A stretch of DNA of 46,694 bases from the NCBI GenBank assembly GCA_016235185.1, contig JACRLT010000040.1, positions 1 to 46,694 on the forward strand. Reading direction: 5' to 3'. Positions within the stretch are counted from its first letter, which is position 1. Every line of letters begins with the position of its first letter. Below are positions 12,001 through 24,000 of this stretch, piece by piece. The stretch comes from Candidatus Omnitrophota bacterium. Its GTDB lineage: Bacteria > Omnitrophota > Gorgyraeia > Velamenicoccales > Velamenicoccaceae. The position numbers and the translations under genes were made by a program. The notes beneath the pieces are model-generated. The model ran no database searches, was not told the DNA's origin, and was given only the letters and a program-made list of their open reading frames with translations.

Positions 12001-15000
12001 AATTATTGGTATACTGCAAAAAGATTTAAGGATTAATAAGTCTTTATCATTTGAGACTACGATATCAGCTCCTTCTAAAGCGCATTCCAAGATTCTCTGG
12101 TCTTCTGTATCCCGGCATGCGGTAACTTTTTGTGTGGGGTTAACGAATTTCGCCTCTGTTTTGATTATTTCTATGAGATTATCTATGGTTTCCGGTATGA
12201 AAATTGTCCGAAATTTAGGTCGCGAGATTACATCTAAGAGCTCATCGAAAATTTCACTTGATATGATAAGGCTGAATTTTGATTCCTTTAGAAGCTGTAG
12301 TATTCTGCGATTTAACGAAGAGCCAAGCAGTCCTTGGATAAATACATTCGTATCAATGACTACGCTTAGCATAATGTTCTTTGCGTGCGAGTTCTATTTC
12401 TTTATTGATTTCGCGTTTCGCCATAGGATGTTTTTTAACTCTTTCGTCAATAATTTTGAAGAGATTGTCCCAGCGTTCGCGCCGTGTTTCTCTTTCGAGC
12501 TTACGCACAAGAATAAGTTTTTCCCCCATCGGCAGGCTTTCAACTATCTTTTCGACTTGTTTGTTATCGAGTTCCAGGGTTATTTTCGACATATGTCGTT
12601 CCTCCTTCCGTACGGCAGAAACTATACACCAACTTTTGCGCAAAGTCAAGCCAGCTCTCACAGTGAGTTATCCGCCAGGTTGGTAGAGTTGTTGGGTACC
12701 GCAATCATAGGCTCAATAAGGCTGTTGGAAAGAGGCAAGCGTTTCAGCTTACCTGTTTTCATGCAAGCAACCGTTAAAAAAGGCAAAAAGAATTCGGACC
12801 CCACACTAAATTCGAATGATGAGGAAGTTCAATGCAAGAATACTTATTTTAAGAAATTCGCGAAATCTTTGGGTGGGATAATATCAATACCTTCAAAAGG
12901 GTTTAGTTTGAAGCGGTCTTCTTTGAACGCGGTGTATATGAATGATAACTTGTGGCTGCCTTTGAGGATGCTGACGAGGACATTGGTATCAATGACGACG
13001 CGCAGATCTTTCATGATAAAGTCTCCGGCGCGTTTCTTCGCAGATTCTCGTGATTTCTTTGTCAGAGATAGGATTTTCTTTAAAGCGTTTTCTTATGCGG
13101 CCTACGACTTCATCCAGTCTTTGCGCCCAGGTTTCATTTTCAAGCCTGCGAACCAGGCGAATTTTATCTCGGATAGAGAGTCTATCTATGGCTTTGCTGA
13201 TTTGCTCCGGATTAACTTCGATGAGTACTTTGGACATGGTGTAATCCTCCTTCGGTTAGAAGGTAACATAGCATTTTTGCAAAAGCAAGCTATTTTTAAC
13301 ACAGCCTACACCTCATCCCCAATTACGGGGCGTGAAAAAGTCGATGGTCGATGGTCGATAGTCGATAGTCGAAAGATCTCGCGCAGAGATTTTATGAAAT
13401 GGGCGGCATTGGGCTTGAGGGCGTTATATTTACAGGCCTGCGGAGGCGGCGGTGGCGGCGGAGGCTCTTCTAATCCAGCGCCAAACCCAAAACCGGAACC
13501 CCCGCCTGTGCCTATTGCAAAAGAGCTGCAATGGACAAAGGATCTGATACAAAACAGGACAGACCTGAAATGTGTCATTATTTCCAGCTCGCCGGTGGAA
13601 GGCAAGTCCGGCCTTGACCGCAGGCAATTTATGAAACTTGCTTCTATATTAGGCGCTTTGGCCGCATGGGATCCTCGGGACGCGCTCGCCGAGGCCTCTG
13701 AAATCTTGACCCTTGAGGAAGCAGTTTTCATCGAAGGATTAAAGGATTATCTGGCTTTCTTTATTTCGCAATCGGGTTTCAAGGGGCTTAAACCTTCTCA
13801 TTACCCGTCAACTAAAGAGCAAATCTCTGATCCGGCTTACCCCTACAGATATTACTCTGCCTATGCCTATGATATGGCTTTATATGCCATTGTCCTTAAG
13901 TTATCAGGGTTTAATAAATTGGCAAAAAAGATACTCAACCCTTACAGCAAAATTTTGAATAAGACTATTTATCAGACTAATTCCGATTATGATCCCAAAG
14001 GCGGGATTTTCCACGTCATAAGAGTTGAGGAAAGGGATGAAAATAATTGGTGGGAGCTTTGGGATTGGTCGGTGCTTGCGGGCCCCATGGCCTGGATAGG
14101 ATTGGCGTTTCTCAAAGTCAGCCCTGTATTATACAAAAAAGCGGCAGTTTACATCGGGAATTGGCTGCTTAAGCTTCAGGATGTAGACGGCGGATTCAGG
14201 ATGGGGCCCAAAGGCCAGTGGCATGCTCAAGGTCCGGAGTTTTATTATAACACTAAATCCGTGGAGAATAATGAAAGCATCATCGCTTTCTTAAGCAGGC
14301 TTTATGTTGTTACAAAAAAAGCAAAATATAAAACTGCCGCGGATAGAGCATTGGGTTGGCTTATGTCTGTATACGATGGAAGCGAAGGAGTATTCGCAAG
14401 GGGTGCTCGCTTTGTCAACGGTGTATGGGTTCTTGATGACCTGGGCGAATTTGCAACAGATCTTTCCAGCTGGGCTCCATTTAATGAAGTTAGCGCAGCA
14501 ATCGGCCTGGATGGAATTGAACGGATGCTTTCCCGCACGCTTGAAATAACCGGCGTTTATGACGTAGGGGACCAAGGCCTTTTGGGTTTAAGTTTTTCGC
14601 GTTATTCTATGCCTGCTATAAGCATTGAGTGGTCGTCTCAATTCGCTTTGCGCGCTTTAAGATTGGCTAAGGCAACGGGCAGCCAGTATTGGCAGGATGT
14701 CTATGACAACCTTGTCGCCAATTCGTCCCGGTATTTTCTTGATACAAGTTCAATCTGGGTGCCCCAACAATACCGGCAATATTCGGGTTTAGTGGCCCCT
14801 TATGCAGTTGACCCTTCTACAGGAGAACCATTAAGCGTTCCTACGGGTTATGGTTTTATTACTCCTGCTTCATTCGGTTCAGTTTCTTCCCTATATTATT
14901 TGTTCGCTTTAATGCAATATGATCCGTTGGATAATAGCGACATATCTTCTTCACTGGTTGTTTCAAGCCTTGTCGAATCCTCCAGCTCGCCTGTTCAGGG

Positions 15001-18000
15001 TGAGCTTGAATTAAAGCTCACCATCGCTGATAAGTTGAAAAAGGAAGGTGTTGTGAATTTAAAAGATTTTAGCCGGCAATTGGGTATTTCCTCCTTTGAG
15101 TTGGCCCGGCTGGTTGAGGTCGTGAGGCCTATTGTGGGCGAGGTCTGCGACGTGATAGAACCGGCCAATCTCTTCCGCACAGGGATTGCTAAAACGCGCA
15201 AACAGATCCATCAGGATGGAGATTGGTATAGGACAGACCATATTTTCGGTATCTCCGAGGACGGCCAGCGCGTGGCTATGCAGATAAGAAAAGAAAAAGA
15301 CAATAAGACGCGCGGCGGCCTGTTTGTCACCGGCCACTTTGCCGTTGGCGAAGACGCGCAGGAAGCGTTGAGCCGTGAGACAAATGAAGAAATAGGCGTC
15401 ATCAGCTTAGACATAGAACGGCTCTATCGTATCGGCAAATTTTTTGTGAAAGTTGGCCGCGCTGACTATGAAGGCAATCCTGCCTATAAAGATGAAGTGT
15501 TTTATTATCGCACGTCATTCAATGAGAAACTAAACCGCGAGATCTCTTACCTTTATTTATACGTTGTGCGTGAAGGTGAAGAAGAGCTATTGAAGATGGG
15601 CATTGAGACGGATGAGGTTACAGGCTTTAGATTTACTTCATGGCTTGAGTTTATCAATGAGGCCTTTGTGACGCCGCCCAAGTATCACTCGGCGGTTTGG
15701 CAGTATATGCTGCGGCCGGATTTCTTGGATATTTTGAGCGGAACCAACTTAAAAGAAGAGCATCTCCACCTACACAGAATTTTTAGCAACCTCAAGCCAC
15801 TTTTCCTAGATAAGCAAAAAGAATTCCTTAGCTCCAGCTCGCCGGTGCGGTCAGCGGTATTTTTCGAAATCTTCCCAGATTATTTCAATGTCAGAGAGGA
15901 TTTTGCGGATGAGGCCGCGTCCGATGTCCTCTCCTTTATGCATGGGGACAACGGTGCTTCTGCCATCGGGGTGCCGCAGGAAGATGTGGCTGCCTTTTTG
16001 GCGAATGCGCTCAAAACCCAGGCGCGAAAGGATGCGCAGGACTTCAGAGGCTTTAAGTGGAATGAGGCGGCTCATACGCCTACTTCTTGGAGGCCTACGA
16101 ATTTGAGAGGCTTAAAGGGTTCTTTCTGGATCTCGAGGCATAACAGGATAGCTTCTTTAATGCGCTTTATTAAGATAGGCAGGGTTTTGGCCTGGCTGTG
16201 GCATCCTTTTAGAGCAGGTACAGATCCAACCAGTATTCCATCTTCATCCTCTTCGATAAGGACCAGAAATTCATTCTTACGGTTACTTGATTTCATGTCA
16301 TTTTTCTCCTTCCAAACCAAAAATAACATATTGACAATAGGAAGTCAAGCCAAAACAGCCAAAACGTCCGTCAGTTTTAGTCCTTCGATTGCGCTCCGGA
16401 CAGGCGGTGAGCAAGCGGAGCGCGTCGAATCCACCAGCTCTCCGGTGGAAACAAAGATCCGATTACAAGGATTTAACAAATTCTTCAATGGAGAGATTGG
16501 CGCCTTTGAGGATGGAAGACAAGGTGCCTGGCTTGATAGTTTTGGAGCCGTGGACAGGAACAATACAGCGCAGTATGGGGTCGGTTTTATGCTTCATAAT
16601 GACATGGGAGCCGCTTTGGCGTTTAACAAAAAATCCGTGCTTTTCGAGGGCACGGATAATTTCTTTGCCGGTCGCATGCGGAAGTTTGGTCATACTGAAA
16701 CTTCCACCTCTTTTAATGTCACGTTCACATCGTGGTCTGGAATGGGCAACTTGTCATCCTTGAGGCTCCATAAGTATAATTCCATCGCCTCTTTGATGTT
16801 GGCAAGGGCTTCTTTAATTGTTTCGCCTTGGGAAGTGCAACCCGGGAGGGCTGGGACATGGACAGAATATCCGCCTTCGGCTTCAGGTTCGATAATTACT
16901 TTAAAACGTTTTAACATATTTGTATCCTCCGATAATAAAAATACTATATATTCTGTCGAAAGTCAAGGTGTTAATAGCCGTTCCAGCTCGCCGGTTGAGG
17001 TGTCAGGCCGCGACCATATGGGCCTGACGTTGATCCTGCCTGTTCTAGATCTCGCAAGCCCGGGATTCGATGAGGCAAGAGGCCAGGTCGAGCTCGACAA
17101 AAACACTTTTTCAAGGAACCTGGGCGAGCTCATGGAGACATTTAAAGGCTGGGATATCGATAAGACCTTGTATCTGTTTGGGATATTGGAGAGCTCTGAC
17201 CTTTCACGATATATTCATGGCCTTAATTACGAAATATTCAATAATGAGCGCAGTTCCAAAAGCGATATATCCGCTAACCTTGAGTCGCTAAGAAAATATT
17301 TCAACATCGGAAAAGATTTCAGGATACTCCAAGCCAAGCTGGTCGAGGAGTATCGCATATTATTGACTTTTGCAATAGGAGATAACGATATCTCCATGGT
17401 TTTTGGTTATCCTACAAAGCACACTGTCTACCCATACAACGGACGGATGATCTATCACTCCGAGCGATGGGGCAATCCATTCTCTCCGAAAGCCAGCCTG
17501 CCGGAAGTTATTACGCAGGAGAATATGAAGGTCTTCATTTCTTCCTATGCGGATGAGGCGGCCATAAAAGAAAATATCCGTCAGGCGCATGCTAGCGGTA
17601 TGAAGGTGATTGTGGATTTTGTCCCATGGGTTTCCCCGGAGGTCCTGACAGATGAGAATTACCGCTACTTCCCTCATAAGTTACTAAATAACGATAAGAC
17701 CGATGAGGAGATCTTGAAAGAAGAGCATTACGCGGGCGTGCTTCTGCATCTAAAAGACAAGAGAAGAGTCCTTGTTTATACCCGAAGGATGTCGTCAGAC
17801 CAGCTCTTCCCTGACCTGGGCGCAAAGACGCCTCAAGGGGATTATTACTGGGAGAGTTACTATTCTAACTACCTCAAATATTTTATCGACCAATACGATG
17901 TGGACGGTTTCCGCGTGGACCTAGCCTTCGAGATCCAGAAAGACGGCGATCATTCGTTGATAAAAAGAGTATTCTTTGATGCTATCCGATATGCCTTAGG

Positions 18001-21000
18001 AGCAAAGGAGAAGCAATTATATTTCCTTCTCGAGGTCTATGAATCTTACTTCCGGGATATGTTCAGGATGTGGAACCACGATCTTAAGGAACTCCTGAAG
18101 GCTGCAGGGGAGCATAAGGCCGGGGCCGCCTATTTTCCTTTTAAGTCCTATTTCGAAGACATCATGAAGAACATCCAATCGGAAGGCAAGGACAAGCCCA
18201 TATTTTTAGCCAAGTCTTTAGAATGGGCCGTTAAGATGGGCTCGACCAAAATGCTCTTCCTCTCCAATTATGATGAGGACAGCATCCGCGATTTCATCCC
18301 TGACGAGAGCATGCGTAGGCAATGGATCGAGCTATTTCTTGTTTTGGCTAAGGCTGGATTTAATGTCTTATTCTATTTGCGCGACATTTTGGAATTCTCC
18401 GGGGACATGATCCCTGTTCCCGGAGGCCACCGCGACTGGGCAAATCAGTACACGAGCCATAAGTTCCTTTCGCTTGAGGAGTGGCGCCTGCGTTCGGAGA
18501 AGTCTCTGAAAGATATCTTGGAAAGTTCTTTTGCCCATCAAGTCATCCGCGGCATGGAAGGCGAACGCGTGAAGGGGATCGAGGAGATATTAAAGGTCAG
18601 CTTTAGCGACGGTGTGTCAAAAGAATTTTCTCAAAAGGAAATGATAAAGAAGCTTACCTCTTCTTCACCCATCTACAGAGATTTTATTTCGCCGCAAAAG
18701 AAAACGCTTTCGTCAAGTCCTATGGAAGGCGCGATAGATTATTGGCTAAGGTCTGCTTTCGATCAGCTACAAAAAGAGCGCGGGTGGAACATGACAGATG
18801 CAGTAGCTATCAAGGCTAAGGCTGACAGCGTTGCAACGATGCTGGGCTCTTTAGGCATTACTACAATGGAGGGTTTTGCAAAAGCATTGGAAGTCGGGCA
18901 CATAAGCGCAGACAGGACAGTAAGAGAAGTGCTTAGCCTATCAGTAGAGTCTTGGGGTAATGGCAATCTTCCTTCTGACGGAACAACCAAAAATAGCTCG
19001 CCGGTGTATCTAAAGACTTTTGATCTGGATTTCTCTGATGGGGCGGAAGTGCTTGACGTTGCGGGTGACAATAATGGAATTATTTTTGTGGGCGGTAGCA
19101 GCGATAAGAGAGTCGACGATATCAGTGTTGTAAATTCTTCTGAAACGAGCCGCGATTTTGACGATGGAAGAAGTGATGTTGAGATTGGCAAAGATTCCGA
19201 TAAACGCGGCAATATCTTTTTCTTGTTGCGGAGAAAGGCCGGGATAAGCCAACAGTTCATATTCGGTGAGAACAGAAATGCTCGCCCTATCTTTGCTGGT
19301 TCCGATCTCTTCCATGAAAGCGCCTATAGCCTTGTCACCTCGAAAGTGGTCTATCAAGATGTTAGTATCAAACAGATATTTCATGATTTAGGCAGTTCGT
19401 TTCAAGAAGTTTTGGCGCCACTCTTTGCGGATTTTGTTCTCAAAAGAAATCCCTTTAGGAAGCTTTTTGCTCAAGAGGCCGGAACTTCTTTTGATAAGGG
19501 CAAGTATATGGGAAACTTTGGATTTTTGGGTGTGAGTTGCGGCAGTGATAAGCCACTTTATCTTTTCGATTCTGTCTTCCAACTTTTCCAACGTACTCAA
19601 AATTCTATGGTCCATCATACAGTTTCTCCTTTTGCTTTAAGTATAGTTTCCACAAGCGGAAATGTCAAGGCGGATTCATTGGAGACGGTTTTTGGCGTGA
19701 CACAAGGTTTCAGTTCTTCGCCGATTCAATACAATTTTATTGGTTCAAGAAAGAAAGCGTTTTCCGGTCCTTCGACAGTCTCTGGTTTTGTGGTGAGCAA
19801 GCCCGAAGGGCGCGTCGAATCTACCAGCTCGCCGGTATCACAGAGAAGCGATTGGGAGATTTTAGGAGTGAACCACGATGATTCTTTTGATGTCATCAAG
19901 CGAGCTTACTGGAAACTTGCTTTAAAATATCACCCTGACCGCAACCCCGGCAACAAAGCAAAAGAAGAGAAGTTTAAAGAAATCATCAATGCTTATGAAA
20001 GAATTGGCAAGGAGTTTGAAGACAATAGCATAGGTGATTCAAGGCGTTCTGGCTTTAGTTACGGTGCATCTGGAAAACCTGCGGGGTCCAGAGACAGCGA
20101 CGCGCATGAAGCATTTCGGTCTTTTTTCTTTTCCGACGCCGGTTATGAATTTTTTAGTTTTGACGATGATAACAATGTTGACGTTGTTATCACGAGGCTT
20201 TTCAGGCAATTTGATACAGTCAATGATGAGGATGCGCGGCTTGACATCGTGAAGGAATTAAATACCCTTGACCCAGAGGGATTTATTAGGATAGCGGTTA
20301 TTTTGATGGAAGCTGCTTTTCAAGATTCAAGTATTGCTGTTGGTTTGGAGGCAATTAATGGCCTTCAGCGTATCGCCGGTCACGAAGATCCTTATGGCCA
20401 GGGTACGGCGATTGATGCATTGGGCATCTTGCTTGATCATTATGCAAAAGATATTGTCAAGGCCGCTGCTGATGCGCTTATTGATATTGGTGGAATGCAA
20501 AAAGGATTGTCCTGGAAGGATGCTGTTGGTAAGTTAGCCAACCGTCTGGATCGTGAGGGAATAACCAGAAGAGTGGTGATTGATGCGCTAGTAAGTTTGA
20601 TCGGAGTTTACGAGAGTGATTTAGTGCTTAAGTTGGTTCAAGAAAAACTAAAAGATGAAAATTCACTTGTCAGACAAGGGGCCGAGGAAGTTTTGGCGCG
20701 CAGCAGAAAAGTAAAGATAGCCATTGTTAATGATTCTTTGAAGTCGCATCCGGGCGCCGGCTCCGCTGAAAATGAAAGCCGAGTGGCCCATGGAACTTTG
20801 ACAGAGGCAGGACAGCGAGGGGATAGATTTAGAGGCGAAGTAACAAAACATGACAAATGGCTCTCTAAGCCCGCCTCTATTTTAAAAGCAGCCTTGATTG
20901 AAGCCCCTACTGATTATGATCGTTTATGTATTATTGACAAGCTTCGGCTTGACGGTAGGCCAAAAGCAGCGAAGGGATTGGCAGATGTCTTATCGTACGA

Positions 21001-24000
21001 TAGCTTGGGGAATGGCCTGGTTGTTTCAATACTGAATGCCCTAAAGGATATTATTACCGAGAATAGAAGCGGGGAAGAGGAAGCGGCACAGGGTTTGGTA
21101 GATAATCTGAATTTGGAAAATGAGATGGCCCGGATAACAGTCAAAACTATTTTGAAGTATTTGATCAAAGAAAAACGGAATCTTTTGGTACATGCTTTTG
21201 TCAACAAAGCTTTGGAGAGCAAAGATACATTGATCAAGGAAGGCGCAAAGGAGGTTTTGTGGGAGACGGATGAAAGTGGGAACGCTACTATTTTTGATGG
21301 CTGCCGCTTCAGCTCGCCGGTGGGTGAATTGCCAAGAATCCTTTTGGTTAATGATGAAGAGCTGTACCGTTCAATGCATGCATTTACTTTAAAGAAGTGG
21401 GGATATGTTGTTGATGAAGCCGATCATGGGCAGGAGGCGTTAGGTATGATCAAAGCCACTGCTTACGATTTAATTATTACGGACTTTAATATGCCGGTAA
21501 TGGATGGGATGGAATTCTTGTCCAGTATCGCATTCCAGCGTAGAGATGGTGTATCCTTGCCTCCTGTTGTGATGTTGACGGCTTCGGCGCGCGATCATAC
21601 AACGAGGAGAAGAGGGGAACAATTAGGCGCCTTGGCTGTTTTGGATGCACATTCTTCTTGGGAAGACGGGACATTAAGAAAGATCTTTGATAAAACTTTA
21701 GGCCGATCCAGCTCGCCCGCTACAGAAACCACTTCCGATGCGGGATCGGAAGAGTCATATTCTTTTATTAGGATAGGGGAAAGAGGGGCGGGTGATTCCA
21801 TTCGCTCTAGCTCGCCGGTGGAAGAAGAGCTTTTACGCGAAGAATGGGATATCGCAGGCCAAGAGTTCGACATCGATGCCCGTCGCAATATTCTCACAGC
21901 CGCCCGTGATTTTAGTTGCAGGGTGAGTTGCCTTATGGCTTATTTGGCCGAAGAACTGGGTATTGATGATGCGACGATAATGGTTATGGGCAGTGTGGCC
22001 CGAGGCACTGCAACGCCAAAAAGCGACCTTGAGTTTTTAGCTATCATCGATGAAGGTGCCGGCAAAGAGGCCATAGGGCGTCTGTATGAATTCCAAAGCA
22101 TTCTTCGAGCCGCTATAGGGAAAGATAGAGTCCATCATGCATTGCAGATAAAGACTGTTTCGCAATACCGTGAGTACATTGAGAATTATAATTTACCGAG
22201 CTTGGGTACGGTCCTGTTCTCAAGGCCTGTGTCAGCTATGCCAGAGGATGCTCGCAGGGTTATGGATTATCAGAGCATGGTGTATCAAGTCCTCGGTGAT
22301 AAACGTATGGCTGCGCGTCGTTTGAGGGAGATCCAGCATGTTTTGAGAAAATATGCAAGACATGATGGAATAGGCGGTAATCTCTGGCTGCGCTTGCCCT
22401 TGAGGGCGGTGCAGGATGCAGTTTACCGATGGAATGTTAGTCGTGCCAAGAAAATGCTTCACGATATAGAGAAGGCGCTACAGATCCTATTGATTTACCG
22501 TTTGGCCAAGTGGGCTTATGAAGGCCCTTTGCAGAGCGAAACAGATCCCGTGCGAAATCTTTATAGTCGATATGCCGATTTACTCAAAGTAAGCGGTGTG
22601 CAGATCTTAACACAGCAGGATGTGGAAGAGATCGTCGCATTTCAAACATCGCTATTGTTGTACAAGGCCGCGATGTTACGGGGGATAGACTTTGCGGATA
22701 GCGCAAGATCGTTGGTTCAGAAAGCCGCCCCTATTAGGCAAATAGCCCGCAGGATAACAGGGTTAGATATTGAGGAGCTTTTGTCTAAAACTTCTTCATC
22801 GCCGATCATTCCTGTGCGGCCGCGTAGCCAACAGCCGTTGACAGCCCAAGAATTGGCTGAAGTTAAGAATGCTGGATTTAAGGAATACAAATTTAGGGAG
22901 ATGCCGGCTTATCGGGATGCCAAAGATCATTTGGAAGAATTTATACGGCAGGAGTTTGGGAAAGAGAAAGGACGTGAGTGGCGACAGGCACTCGCCCGGC
23001 TTTTGCATAAAGACCGGATTATCCGCGCGGGTCCGTTTGACTCCTTTGAATTTGTTTTCTGTGAAGATATTCTCTACGTGAGACAAACTCTCCTGGAAAA
23101 TACCGTCCTGCTTGCCTCTGGTTTCTTGAACATCCTGGCTCAATTAAAAGGGTTGGATTATAACAGAAGCCGTGAATTAGAACAGAAATTTATCGGTGCT
23201 GTTTTTGCTGATCCAAAGAAGCAGTCTATCCGTGACGGCCTCACCGGCGCCTTCAATTGGAGACACTTTGATATTTTGTTGCTTCAAGAGGTAAAACGCA
23301 GCCAGCGTGAAAAACATGCGCTTTCTCTCTTTATCGTGGATGCGGATCTTTTTAAGAAAGTAAACGATGCCTTCGGTCATCAGGCGGGTGATATTGTCCT
23401 TAGGGAACTGCTTAATGTTCTGAAGACAGAGCTTAGAGAGACAGACTTGGAATTCCGCTACGGCGGGGAAGAATTCGCTGTTCTGCTTCCTGCCACAATA
23501 CTTGAAAACGCCGCAGCCGTGGCTGAAAAAATAAGAAAAGCTGTAGAAGAAAAAATATTCCCGGTTGACCACAGGACAACGCGGCTGACAATAAGTATCG
23601 GGGTGGCAAGCTTGGATGGCACTGTGTTGGCGACAGAGCCGGATTGGAACCAAGAGACAAAGAGCCTTGTGAAGAGAGCCGATAGTGCCCTCTACCAGGC
23701 TAAAAATACAGGCCGCAACCGTGTTATTCGGGAAGACGAATTAAAAATAAACGACTCGACTAACTCCGGTACAAGCAGTCCTGTTAAAGGAGAAGTGAGA
23801 CATAACGTCAGCTCGCCCGCCACAAAGATTGGCGAGGCTGCGCCCGCCGCAAAGATTGGCGAGGCTGCGCCCGCCACAAAGATTGGCGAGGCTACGCCCG
23901 CCGAAGAGCGGCGAGGCCTGCGGCCAGCTACAGATATTTTAGAGAAAATTAAATATTTAACCGATCATCTGGAGAATGATGAGGATATCTGCGCCTTAAC

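Noticed and set aside
8864-13350. Insertion sequence or integron carrying the TA cassettes
   Set aside because: No transposase, integrase or typical attC or terminal inverted repeats were seen; the direct repeats are host sequence.
13306-13731. Minus-strand 141-residue frame with poly-proline
   Set aside because: Antisense shadow of the poly-glycine/Pro-rich Tat module; no start context.
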